A stretch of 5,501 nt of DNA from Planctomycetota bacterium (GTDB lineage Bacteria; Planctomycetota; GCA-002687715; DRQF01), in assembly GCA_024275615.1 (NCBI GenBank), contig JAJRYU010000444.1, forward strand, positions 1 through 5,501. The letters run 5' to 3'. Positions 1 through 5,501 of the stretch are shown piece after piece. Each line of letters opens with the position of its first letter. Within the stretch, counting starts at the first letter, position 1. The translations under genes and the position numbers were made by a program. The notes below the pieces were generated by a model. The model worked only from the letters and a program-made list of their open reading frames with translations, had not been told where the DNA came from and did not search any database.

Positions 1-26
1 ACAGGCTCCTGGCCCGCGCTATTCAC
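1..26 (-). CDS. Possible 5' end of the next flagellar gene (start only)
   Basis: Just 12 bases after the fliN stop, a GTG at 24-26 opens a frame that reads MNSAGQEP to the window edge without a stop. In many bacteria fliN is followed by fliO or fliP, so a gene is expected here. Eight codons are too few to identify anything, the ribosome-binding site is weak, and the true start may lie beyond the window. This is a placeholder based mainly on gene order. Confidence 0.2.
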
Positions 27-38
27 GAGGGTTCGGTC

Positions 39-422
39 TCAATCGTCTTGAATCACTTCGACTATGCGAACGCCATAACGATCCTTAACCACAACGATTT
101 CACCTCTGGCAATGAGTTTGTCGCCAATAACCAAATCGATGGGCTCACCGGCATTGCGCTCCAAATCAACGATGGAACCTGGCACCAGATCGATGACATC
201 AGAAATCGTCTTGTGAACAATACCAATCCGCGCGGTCATCGGTACGCGCACGTCCATGACACGGCCTAGGTTCTCTGGCGAAGCGCCTGGTGACGTTAGC
301 ACGGGTGATTCTGTGAAATCTTCCAGATCCACAGCGGAAACATCTGCTGATGATGATTCCGTTTCTTCTTCGGCCTGTACTTCTTCTGTCGTATCAGCGA
401 CATCTGCGGTGTCTTGCGTCAT
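39..422 (-). CDS. fliN: Flagellar motor switch protein FliN
   Basis: This 127-residue protein is a FliN, a component of the lower C-ring on the cytoplasmic face of the flagellar basal body. There it works with FliM and FliG in torque generation, direction switching and export-apparatus docking. Residues about 53-125 form the SpoA (type III secretion C-ring) domain. The family signature is plain: an opening VRVPMTARIG strand, LVPGSIVDLERNAGEP, then LVIGDKLIARGEIVVV and YGVRIVEV. Residues 1-50 are a low-complexity acidic tail rich in Asp, Glu, Ser and Thr, likely disordered; such tails vary between FliN proteins. The ATG at 422 overlaps the fliM TGA (ATGA), so translation is probably coupled, and an AAGGGG lies 8 bases upstream. 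The similar switch protein FliY is unlikely because there is no CheC-like domain. Confidence 0.95.
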   Translation of the reverse strand: MTQDTADVADTTEEVQAEEETESSSADVSAVDLEDFTESPVLTSPGASPENLGRVMDVRVPMTARIGIVHKTISDVIDLVPGSIVDLERNAGEPIDLVIGDKLIARGEIVVVKDRYGVRIVEVIQDD

Positions 423-1405
423 CCCGCATTCCCCTTGTTACTTCGTTCATCAACTTGTCTTGTAATCTTAAAGCCCATGGTTGAGCCACAGCGCCCGAGG
501 GCACCCACGTATTTTGTCTTGCCGCCCACGCGAAATTCCATTTGCTGCCCTGGTTTGGTATCCAAGACCAAGATGTCACCGGGAGCCAAATTGGCGACGT
601 CCCGAAGACTGACAACAGACTTGCCAACAATGACAGTGCTCTCTACCGCGACATCACAAAGAACACGCTTAAGACCTTGCCGGCGATCTTGAGCAACTTC
701 GACGGGTTGAACAGGAACCGACGCTGCGCGTTCAATGGCTTTAGTTAGATCAGCGATCGGCAGGAGAAACTCAAAATTCCATTCCAAACCACCTTCGACT
801 TCGGCATGAAATCTCGCCGACAGAAATAGCTCCGTGGGGGGAAAGGAGAGCATTTCTTCTCGCGTACCAATAAACCGGTTCCAGGACATATTGAGCTGGG
901 CAACTCCAGACATCACTGATTGGTAAGCATCGATTACGGGATTGACGACGTCGGCAATCACGCGTTGCTCAATCGCTGTCAGGTCGCGGTCAATGTCCGC
1001 ACCTTCTCCGGTACCACCGACAAGCCGATCAATGATCGAGGCCGCAGTCTTCATGTCCATCGACAGAAATGCAGAAAGGGAAAGCTCGGGAACAGCCAAC
1101 TCGATTATGCAACAACGGCTGGGCAGTTTCTCAACCGCGCTTCTTAGTCGCAGCAGCGAGAAGTCCGAGATCGAACAGGTGAATTGCGACCGAAGCACAG
1201 CGCTCAAGTCGCCAGCCATACGATCGGCGACCATGCGCAAGCGTAGGCCCATCGACTGAAGAGCATCTGGGCACAATGCGTTCGGCTGATCGACTTCGAA
1301 TTCCGTAGTCGTCGCCGCAAGATCTTCCTGCTCTTCCTTGCGCGCTTTGAAGCGTTCAAGAAGAGCATCGATCGCCGGGATGTCTAAAAGGTCACTTTGG
1401 CTCAT
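419..1405 (-). CDS. fliM: Flagellar motor switch protein FliM
   Basis: This 328-residue protein, of usual FliM length, joins FliG and FliN in the cytoplasmic C-ring and normally receives phospho-CheY. The N-terminal peptide LLDIPAIDALL (6-16) aligns with the classical ILSQAEIDALL but has DI in place of SQ. The middle CheC-like domain spans about 45-230. It contains the FliG-contacting GGxG motif (GGTG, 130-133), followed by the conserved DLTAIEQRVI (141-150). The C-terminal SpoA domain spans about 247-315 (DVAVESTVIVGK, LAPGDILVLD, GFKI). I chose the ATG at 1405 because an AGGGA lies 8 bases upstream and the protein then begins as FliM proteins do. A GTG at 1444 would add 13 residues but sits directly against its Shine-Dalgarno; a GTG at 1429 is another in-frame option. 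The stop overlaps the fliN ATG. Confidence 0.95.
   Translation of the reverse strand: MSQSDLLDIPAIDALLERFKARKEEQEDLAATTTEFEVDQPNALCPDALQSMGLRLRMVADRMAGDLSAVLRSQFTCSISDFSLLRLRSAVEKLPSRCCIIELAVPELSLSAFLSMDMKTAASIIDRLVGGTGEGADIDRDLTAIEQRVIADVVNPVIDAYQSVMSGVAQLNMSWNRFIGTREEMLSFPPTELFLSARFHAEVEGGLEWNFEFLLPIADLTKAIERAASVPVQPVEVAQDRRQGLKRVLCDVAVESTVIVGKSVVSLRDVANLAPGDILVLDTKPGQQMEFRVGGKTKYVGALGRCGSTMGFKITRQVDERSNKGNAG
431..436 (-). promoter_or_regulatory. fliN Shine-Dalgarno inside the fliM 3' end
   Basis: On the minus strand AAGGGG lies 8 bases before the fliN ATG, within the last codons of fliM. It supports the start at 422. Together with the 4-base ATGA overlap it suggests that fliN can be reached both by coupled reinitiation and by direct ribosome entry. 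Confidence 0.6.
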
Positions 1406-1433
1406 CTGTCCATTCCCTGTGGGGTCCACACAC
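1392..1433 (-). CDS. Candidate 13-codon leader ORF overlapping the fliM start
   Basis: A GTG at 1431-1433 lies 9 bases after a perfect AAGGAGGT and opens a 13-codon frame (MCGPHREWTDEPK) that ends in TGA inside fliM, just past its ATG. The geometry would allow terminating ribosomes to restart at fliM. However, the GTG falls in the loop of a predicted hairpin, and so short a frame arises easily by chance. I list it because otherwise the strongest ribosome-binding site in the window has no well-placed start codon. Confidence 0.15.
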   Translation of the reverse strand: MCGPHREWTDEPK

Positions 1434-1450
1434 GGGGGACCCACCTCCTT
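1406..1450 (-). promoter_or_regulatory. fliM leader: strong SD, hairpin, second SD
   Basis: Read on the minus strand, the leader has three parts. First comes AAGGAGGT (1450-1443). Next is a hairpin with arms GTGGGTCC (1444-1437) and GGACCCCAC (1427-1419), giving eight base pairs, one bulged C and a nine-base loop. Last is AGGGA (1418-1414), placed 8 bases before the fliM ATG. The strong Shine-Dalgarno is 37 bases from the ATG in linear sequence, but folding the hairpin would bring AAGGAG within 13 bases. It could act as a ribosome standby site, as a second entry site after folding, or as the signal for a short leader frame. There is no U-run, so this is not an intrinsic terminator. Confidence 0.5.
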
Positions 1451-1590
1451 CTGTTTCCTTATCGGGTAGGAAGATGGCGTACTGAAATCCTTTCCTCGCC
1501 AGTGATTAGGAATTTCCGACTGTCGAGATTTACGGCAGTGATTCGACCGCTCGAGGGAGGATTTGGCCTCAATCGTGGCAAAAGTCGACG
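1451..1590. other. Non-coding spacer between the HAD gene and fliM
   Basis: No credible reading frame is visible here. No intrinsic terminator follows the HAD stop: the only hairpin-like element (GAGG/CCTC near 1557-1570) has a four-base stem and no U-run. A CCCGATAA on the minus strand (1459-1466) resembles the -10 element of sigma-28 flagellar promoters, but no convincing -35 partner is present. An eight-base direct repeat, CAGTGATT, occurs at 1500-1507 and 1536-1543. The spacer may hold the fliM promoter, or fliM may be read through from upstream. Confidence 0.4.
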
Positions 1591-2181
1591 CTAGTTGGAG
1601 AGAATCCCCTCATCAACGAAGGTCTGGCGCAGGGCTTTAGCGTCGCAAAAGCGAAAAGATCGCACCCCTAGCCTCGCCGCTGCGTCGCAATTGGCCCCGC
1701 TATCGTCGACGAAGTACGCTTCTTGAGGGGCAATGGCAAGGTGGCCAAGCAAGCGTAGGAAAACTTGGGGATCGGGTTTTCGCAGGCCCCAATCGCAAGA
1801 CACAAAGGTCCAGGGCAAGTAGCGACTCAAACCAAGACGCGCTTCAATTTCGTGGTACCACGTTGGATAATTACTCACAACGTGCATGGGAAGACCTTGG
1901 GCCACGAGCTCAGACAGCAGGGATTCCACTCCAGGTAACCAACGAAACGAACGATAGGTGACCGCTTTTAGCCCGTCTTGATCGTAACTCCGCCCATCGG
2001 CGAAGAAATTGTCGAGAAATTTCTGCTCGCTCCACCGACCGGATTCAAATTCTAGCCAGGCCGTGGGGTGTTTTGATCGCATGAGCTCCTCGAACGACAT
2101 GCCGAAGAAAGCTGGCATCTCGACATAGAAAGGATCGTAGACCAGCGTACTCATCACATCGAGCAAAAGAACAGAGGTCAT
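1591..2181 (-). CDS. HAD-superfamily hydrolase, plant FMN-hydrolase-like
   Basis: This is a complete 196-residue haloacid dehalogenase fold protein, probably cytosolic. Motif I is LLLDVMSTLVYD with the expected nucleophile Asp8, but position +2 is Met10 where HAD phosphatases have an acid/base Asp. Motif II is VVSNYP (Ser103), motif III is Lys135 in LRKPDP, and motif IV is FVDDS (Asp159, Asp160). An alpha-helical cap lies between motifs I and II. From memory, DPFYxxxPAFFGM, KHPTAW and the NYPxWY stretch closely match plant chloroplast HAD proteins annotated as FMN hydrolase. A dehalogenase-type or other HAD reaction remains possible, and the substrate is not known. The ATG at 2181 is preferred: it overlaps the kinase stop (ATGA) and has GGAG six bases upstream. 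A GTG at 2193 would add four residues. Confidence 0.9.
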   Translation of the reverse strand: MTSVLLLDVMSTLVYDPFYVEMPAFFGMSFEELMRSKHPTAWLEFESGRWSEQKFLDNFFADGRSYDQDGLKAVTYRSFRWLPGVESLLSELVAQGLPMHVVSNYPTWYHEIEARLGLSRYLPWTFVSCDWGLRKPDPQVFLRLLGHLAIAPQEAYFVDDSGANCDAAARLGVRSFRFCDAKALRQTFVDEGILSN

Positions 2182-5063
2182 GGTCGGCTCCACTCGCCCT
2201 GAAGCACCCGAGAGGCTCGCATGCCCAGTGATGAACTGCTATTGTCCTTTTCGATGCTCGCACGGGCCGCCGACCGTCCTCGAGTCGGTTCAGTCCGCAG
2301 ACTGCCGCCACGAATGATGAACTGTTCGGAAAGAACTATGGAGTGCAGGGCATCTCCGGGCAAAAACTCTTCGACATCGATCCGTGGCGCGTCCCGCGTG
2401 AGCTCCCAAACGTTGCCTATGACGTTGTAGAGCCCGAAGCCATTGGGCAAGAAGTGGTCGACGGGGTTTGTCTCTTCAATGCCATCCATCCACGTTGTGC
2501 CACCACTCTTAGTTTTTTCGCCGAAGTTGGCCTTGCCATGAAGAGAAGTCATTTGTGACCCGACCCACCAGGGCATAGACGTACCTCCCCGGCAGGCGTA
2601 TTCCCATTGAGCTTCCGTTGGCAGCAAGAATCCGAGTTTCACCAAGAACTCATTGGCAAGAGACCAACTCACATGAGTCAGTGGGTGTCTTCCCGCTTCT
2701 TGATACATGGGCTCGGTGACCCCGTCCTTCCCGGGGATTTGGCGTACATCATCTCCCGTCCCAATGGCCCACTGAGAGCGTGTGAATTCGTACTTTCCCA
2801 TGAAGAATGGAGCGAGCCTAACGGTCCGGACTGCCAACTCGCTGCCACTGCAATACGGATCGATGTTGTCTCCCTCTTCGCCAACTTCTCTTGGAGCGCG
2901 GGCGCCAATCGTGCACATACCCCCAGGAACGAGAACAAAGACGACAGCAAAATCCGGGGCCAGATTTAGGCGACCTGATGCCCTGCGCTCAGGAATACTC
3001 CCGGTCAAGACATCGGCAAATTCCCACAACCCCGTCGTGGGGTCTTGCCCCAGAGGCACAAGCCCGAGCTGCGGTTCTATCTTGAGTCCGCCGTAGGCAG
3101 GACTCTCTTTTTCGTCTTCAATGCTCTTTATCGCCGCCTGCCAGAGCCGCGCACTTTTCACCAAGCTATCCTCACGAATTCTCTGGCACTGATCTCTGAG
3201 GAGCAACATCGAAGCTACTGGAGAAAGAGGAGTCTCCTTGTCCTTCAAGACAACCATGTAACGCATCAATCGTTCCAAGTTGAGATAGCGCCAATCTTGG
3301 TCGGCGTCGTCGAAGACATATTTAACTTTGCTTAGGATTCTTTCTTCAAGTTTGCCGATCATCATCGAATACGCCCCTCTTGTCCGAGTGTACGATTCGC
3401 GGGCACGGTCGGACAACTTTCCGGCGAGAGCCTCCCTGAGATCAGCCCGCCGTTTCTTCATCTCGATGAGATAGGCCACATTCGCATCGTAGTGGGTTCT
3501 TTCAATTCCTTCGATGTCCATTGTTCGTGAGTTGGCTTCCAAGGACGCCAGCTCCTCGCGATAGACAGGCTCTCTGCGCACCAACTCACTTACCTGAGCG
3601 AACCAGGCATCAATACGCTGGACGTTGTCAGGATGCGGAGGATAGAAACCGGCGATCTCCTCTTCGAATTGACGGTAGCGATTGACATCAGAGAGCATCT
3701 CGTAGTGTGAGAGGTTTTCGCTCGCTTCTTGGGCCTTGTCATCGGCTCTTTTGGTTTCTCTTTCGGCACGAAGCCGATCCTTGTCGCTCTGACGCCACAA
3801 CGATGTTGTGATTGCCAGGCCAGAGACGAGGAGAACAAACAAGACAACAACAGCGATCGCCAAGGCTGTGTTGCGTTCCGCCCATCTCGAAAGTTTGAGC
3901 CACCAGCTTGCAGGTCGGGCCTGAATCGGTTCGCGCCTCAAGAATCGAGATAGATCATTGGCCATCGCCTCGGCGCTCTGATAGCGGCGGTCCATGTCCA
4001 AGTCCATGCAAGTCTTCAAAATGATGTCAAGATCGTGACGTACTCCGGAAACCAAAGCTGACGCCATAGTTGCCCGTCCTTCAAGAATCTGACGATAGAG
4101 AGCTTGCCGAGTCGCGGCAACAAAAGGCCGCTCCAATGTAATGCACTCGAAGAGCGTGACACCGAGGGCGTAAATGTCAGTCCGACGATCAACGCGATGC
4201 ACATCACCATTGATCTGCTCGGGTGCCATGTAGGCCGGAGTACCCAATACGTCGCCGGTTCTTGTCAGCCCCATACCGTCGGCATCTTCATCACGTGCCA
4301 AGCCAAAATCCAAGATGATCGGCCGGCCTTCTTTTCCCAGCATGATATTGCCGGGTTTGATATCGCGGTGCACCAATCCGTTTTCATGAGCCGTGTGCAA
4401 ACTGCGAGCGACACGTTCTATCAAGGCCACATAGCGATCCACTCGGGCGCGGAGTTCGTTGTGTGAATAGGCGGTCTTGGAGGTTGCCGAGGATTCTGAA
4501 CTGGCAATAGACGAATCACCACAGCGTGCCGCGATCTCGACCTTCAACGTCTCTGAGAGGCTTTTGCCCTCAACAAATTGCATGGCGATGAATGGAACAC
4601 CTTCAAATGTCCCTGTGTCGTACACGGTGCAAATACCCGGATCATCAAGACGTGACACCGCTTCCGCTTCGCGCTTGAATCGTTGCAGACAATCTTCGGA
4701 CTGAAGCGCCATGCTGTTCAAGACCTTAAGGGCCACCTGTCGTCCTAGGCGCTCATCGCGAGCCAAGAAGACCATGCCTTGGCCACCACGACCAATCTCC
4801 TCGAGGACGCGGTAATGCCCCAATACCGAACCAACGATTCCCTCGACCGTACCACCTCTTTCTTGCCTCGTCACTTCGGTATGGTCGTCGTCCTGCGCCA
4901 AGACAGTTTGCGCGTTCAGAAGGTCATTCATCGCATGGGTAATCGCTATATCGTCTCCAGGAAAAAGAGACAGGTACTCACTAAGATCGCGGGTTTGGCC
5001 GGACGCAAGATCAGCTTGGTATTGTCTCAAGAACTCTTGAATCTGGTTTTGATCTGCTGACAT
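2178..5063 (-). CDS. Membrane Ser/Thr protein kinase with FGE-sulfatase-like C-terminal domain
   Basis: This complete protein of 961 residues is predicted to phosphorylate Ser/Thr from the cytoplasm. An N-terminal helical region (1-80) precedes a PknB-like kinase domain (about 85-375). The kinase has Gly-loop GRGGQGMV (91-98), Lys113 in VALKV, Glu132, HRDIKPGN (232-239), DFG (252-254) and APE (280-282), so it should be active. A Ser-rich insert lies at 183-199. One membrane helix (399-420) is followed by a coiled, charged region, then a FYPPHPDNV block and SPAYGGL...GLVPLG. The C-terminal FGE-sulfatase-like domain (711-961) includes LPTEAQWEYACRGG and GNVWELTRD. The RGGSLRTEPTRGR stretch lacks the two catalytic cysteines of true FGE, so a binding role is more likely. 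A TTG at 5102 could add 13 residues; neither start has a strong Shine-Dalgarno, so ATG is preferred. A paralogue lies upstream and the HAD gene overlaps the stop. Confidence 0.93.
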   Translation of the reverse strand: MSADQNQIQEFLRQYQADLASGQTRDLSEYLSLFPGDDIAITHAMNDLLNAQTVLAQDDDHTEVTRQERGGTVEGIVGSVLGHYRVLEEIGRGGQGMVFLARDERLGRQVALKVLNSMALQSEDCLQRFKREAEAVSRLDDPGICTVYDTGTFEGVPFIAMQFVEGKSLSETLKVEIAARCGDSSIASSESSATSKTAYSHNELRARVDRYVALIERVARSLHTAHENGLVHRDIKPGNIMLGKEGRPIILDFGLARDEDADGMGLTRTGDVLGTPAYMAPEQINGDVHRVDRRTDIYALGVTLFECITLERPFVAATRQALYRQILEGRATMASALVSGVRHDLDIILKTCMDLDMDRRYQSAEAMANDLSRFLRREPIQARPASWWLKLSRWAERNTALAIAVVVLFVLLVSGLAITTSLWRQSDKDRLRAERETKRADDKAQEASENLSHYEMLSDVNRYRQFEEEIAGFYPPHPDNVQRIDAWFAQVSELVRREPVYREELASLEANSRTMDIEGIERTHYDANVAYLIEMKKRRADLREALAGKLSDRARESYTRTRGAYSMMIGKLEERILSKVKYVFDDADQDWRYLNLERLMRYMVVLKDKETPLSPVASMLLLRDQCQRIREDSLVKSARLWQAAIKSIEDEKESPAYGGLKIEPQLGLVPLGQDPTTGLWEFADVLTGSIPERRASGRLNLAPDFAVVFVLVPGGMCTIGARAPREVGEEGDNIDPYCSGSELAVRTVRLAPFFMGKYEFTRSQWAIGTGDDVRQIPGKDGVTEPMYQEAGRHPLTHVSWSLANEFLVKLGFLLPTEAQWEYACRGGTSMPWWVGSQMTSLHGKANFGEKTKSGGTTWMDGIEETNPVDHFLPNGFGLYNVIGNVWELTRDAPRIDVEEFLPGDALHSIVLSEQFIIRGGSLRTEPTRGRSAARASIEKDNSSSSLGMRASRVLQGEWSRP
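2188..2191 (-). promoter_or_regulatory. Ribosome-binding site and ATGA coupling for the HAD gene
   Basis: On the minus strand GGAG lies six bases before the ATG at 2181-2179, inside the last codons of the kinase gene, and the kinase TGA occupies 2180-2178. This decides the HAD start and indicates translational coupling of the hydrolase to the kinase. Confidence 0.55.
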
Positions 5064-5200
5064 GAAATCGATCCGCGGTTTGTTTGAGTCTTCGGTGTGC
5101 AACTCTAATGTAACGCGCCGCTATGCCAAGGACTATCCCGGCCTCCGCCGATGAGCGGAGACAGCAGGTGGCGAATCTGGTCAAAACGGCTCGTCAGGAT
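5064..5200. other. Spacer between the tandem kinase genes
   Basis: This 137-base spacer separates the stop of the upstream paralogue from the preferred start of the kinase. I see no sigma-70-like promoter with good elements and spacing, and no strong Shine-Dalgarno before the kinase ATG. Its one clear structure is a hairpin at 5143-5160. If the alternative TTG start at 5102 is used, the spacer shrinks to 98 bases. Confidence 0.5.
5143..5160. repeat. Perfect six-base-pair hairpin between the tandem kinase genes
   Basis: CTCCGC and GCGGAG flank a six-base loop, forming a GC-rich stem about 40 bases after the stop of the upstream paralogue in the direction of transcription. No T-run follows on either strand, so it is not a typical intrinsic terminator. 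It could protect the 3' end, tune transcription between the paralogues, or be chance. Confidence 0.35.
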
Positions 5201-5501
5201 TCAGGGTCGCTGCCAAGAACCAAGCAGTTTTCGGCTCACCCGAAATCCAAATGACGAGGAGCTGTTTTGTCGCGCAACGGTTCCCCGTGTACTGGAGGTT
5301 GCCCGTTCGGCTCCACTGCGAAAGCTACCGCCACGGATGACAAATTCGTCGGGTTCAACCAAGGTGTGAATGCCGTCCATGGGCAAATAGACGTTACCCT
5401 CCACCCGCAGCCCATCTCGAGTGATCTCCCAGACATTGCCAACCATGTGATGCAAACCGAATCTATTCGCCAGCATCGAGGCAGCAGGTGCGCGGCGCTC
5501 G
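5201..5501 (-). CDS. C-terminal end of a second kinase/FGE-like protein (start off window)
   Basis: Only the last 99 codons lie in the window; the frame stays open from the right edge (ERRAPAAS...) through the ATG at 5476, so that ATG is internal. The peptide is the end of an FGE-sulfatase-type domain: NRFGLHHMVGNVWEITRD, EFVIRGGSF and SSSSFGFRVSR, ending in SWQRP. It aligns without gaps over 90 residues with the C-terminus of the downstream kinase (43 identical by my count), including matching WxRP ends. Like that protein it has no cysteines after RGGS, so FGE catalysis is unlikely. A kinase domain and membrane helix are inferred from the paralogue and are not seen here; a stand-alone FGE-like protein is possible. 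Confidence 0.85.
   Translation of the reverse strand, partial: ERRAPAASMLANRFGLHHMVGNVWEITRDGLRVEGNVYLPMDGIHTLVEPDEFVIRGGSFRSGAERATSSTRGTVARQNSSSSFGFRVSRKLLGSWQRP

Noticed and set aside
942..1259. Plus-strand open frame of 105 codons
   Set aside because: It is antisense to the FliM middle domain; its composition looks like a shadow frame.
1406..1444. Longer FliM starting at the GTG at 1444
   Set aside because: The Shine-Dalgarno overlaps that codon, leaving no spacing, and the added residues do not resemble FliM N-termini.
1480..1500. Sigma-54 promoter around TGGCGAG on the minus strand
   Set aside because: The GG is not followed at the required spacing by a GC -12 element.
1500..1543. Eight-base direct repeat CAGTGATT as a paired operator
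   Set aside because: One eight-base repeat in a spacer this size is not far from chance, and no symmetry or third copy supports it.
2178..2450. Diversity-generating retroelement target (variable C-type-lectin-like C-terminus next to a paralogue)
   Set aside because: There is no reverse transcriptase or template repeat in the window, and differences from the paralogue are spread over all codon positions rather than limited to adenine-derived changes.
2607..2969. Plus-strand open frame of 120 codons
   Set aside because: It lies wholly opposite the kinase FGE-like domain, whose motifs are clear on the minus strand; the translation shows no recognisable domain.
4104..4466. Plus-strand open frame of 120 codons
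   Set aside because: It is antisense to the kinase catalytic core (HRDIKPGN, DFG and APE lie opposite) and has no family features.
5064..5102. Kinase start at the TTG at 5102
   Set aside because: TTG is a rare start and only a weak TTAGAG precedes it; the ATG at 5063 leaves the whole recognisable N-terminal region intact. Not fully excluded.
5143..5160. Intrinsic terminator
   Set aside because: No T-run follows the stem on either strand.

Overview
The window looks like part of a Planctomycetota chromosome. The main reason is the large protein that joins an N-terminal Ser/Thr kinase, one membrane segment, a long helical region and a C-terminal FGE-sulfatase-type domain. From memory this layout is multiplied in that phylum; no search was run. 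Base composition and codon use look uniform and moderately GC-rich. I see no insertion sequence, integrase, tRNA, rRNA or CRISPR.

All convincing genes lie on the minus strand, so transcription runs from high to low coordinates. In that order: (1) 5501-5201, the last 99 codons of a kinase/FGE-type protein whose start is off the window; (2) 5200-5064, a short spacer with a compact hairpin; (3) 5063-2178, a complete 961-residue kinase-TM-FGE-like protein, paralogous to the first; (4) 2181-1591, a HAD-family hydrolase whose ATG overlaps the kinase stop in an ATGA; (5) 1590-1406, a spacer ending in an unusual fliM leader (a strong Shine-Dalgarno, a hairpin, then a second Shine-Dalgarno); (6) 1405-419, fliM; (7) 422-39, fliN, again ATGA-coupled; (8) 38-1, the possible first codons of another flagellar gene.

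There are two functional blocks. FliM and FliN are C-ring (switch complex) proteins of the flagellar motor, and their overlap suggests co-translation. The FliM N-terminal peptide, which in model species binds phospho-CheY, has lost its usual SQ. The upstream block holds two tandem sensor-kinase-like proteins. Their FGE-like domains lack the catalytic cysteine pair, so they are probably ligand-binding or structural domains rather than formylglycine-generating enzymes. The HAD protein is translationally coupled to the second kinase. From memory it resembles plant chloroplast HAD proteins of the FMN-hydrolase type, and it has Met where HAD phosphatases carry the second motif-I Asp. No functional link between the kinase/HAD block and the flagellar block is shown beyond shared strand and closeness.

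I found no clearly new multi-gene system. The points most worth checking are the fliM leader, the coupled kinase-HAD pair, the plant-like HAD protein and the cysteine-free FGE-like domains in tandem kinases.
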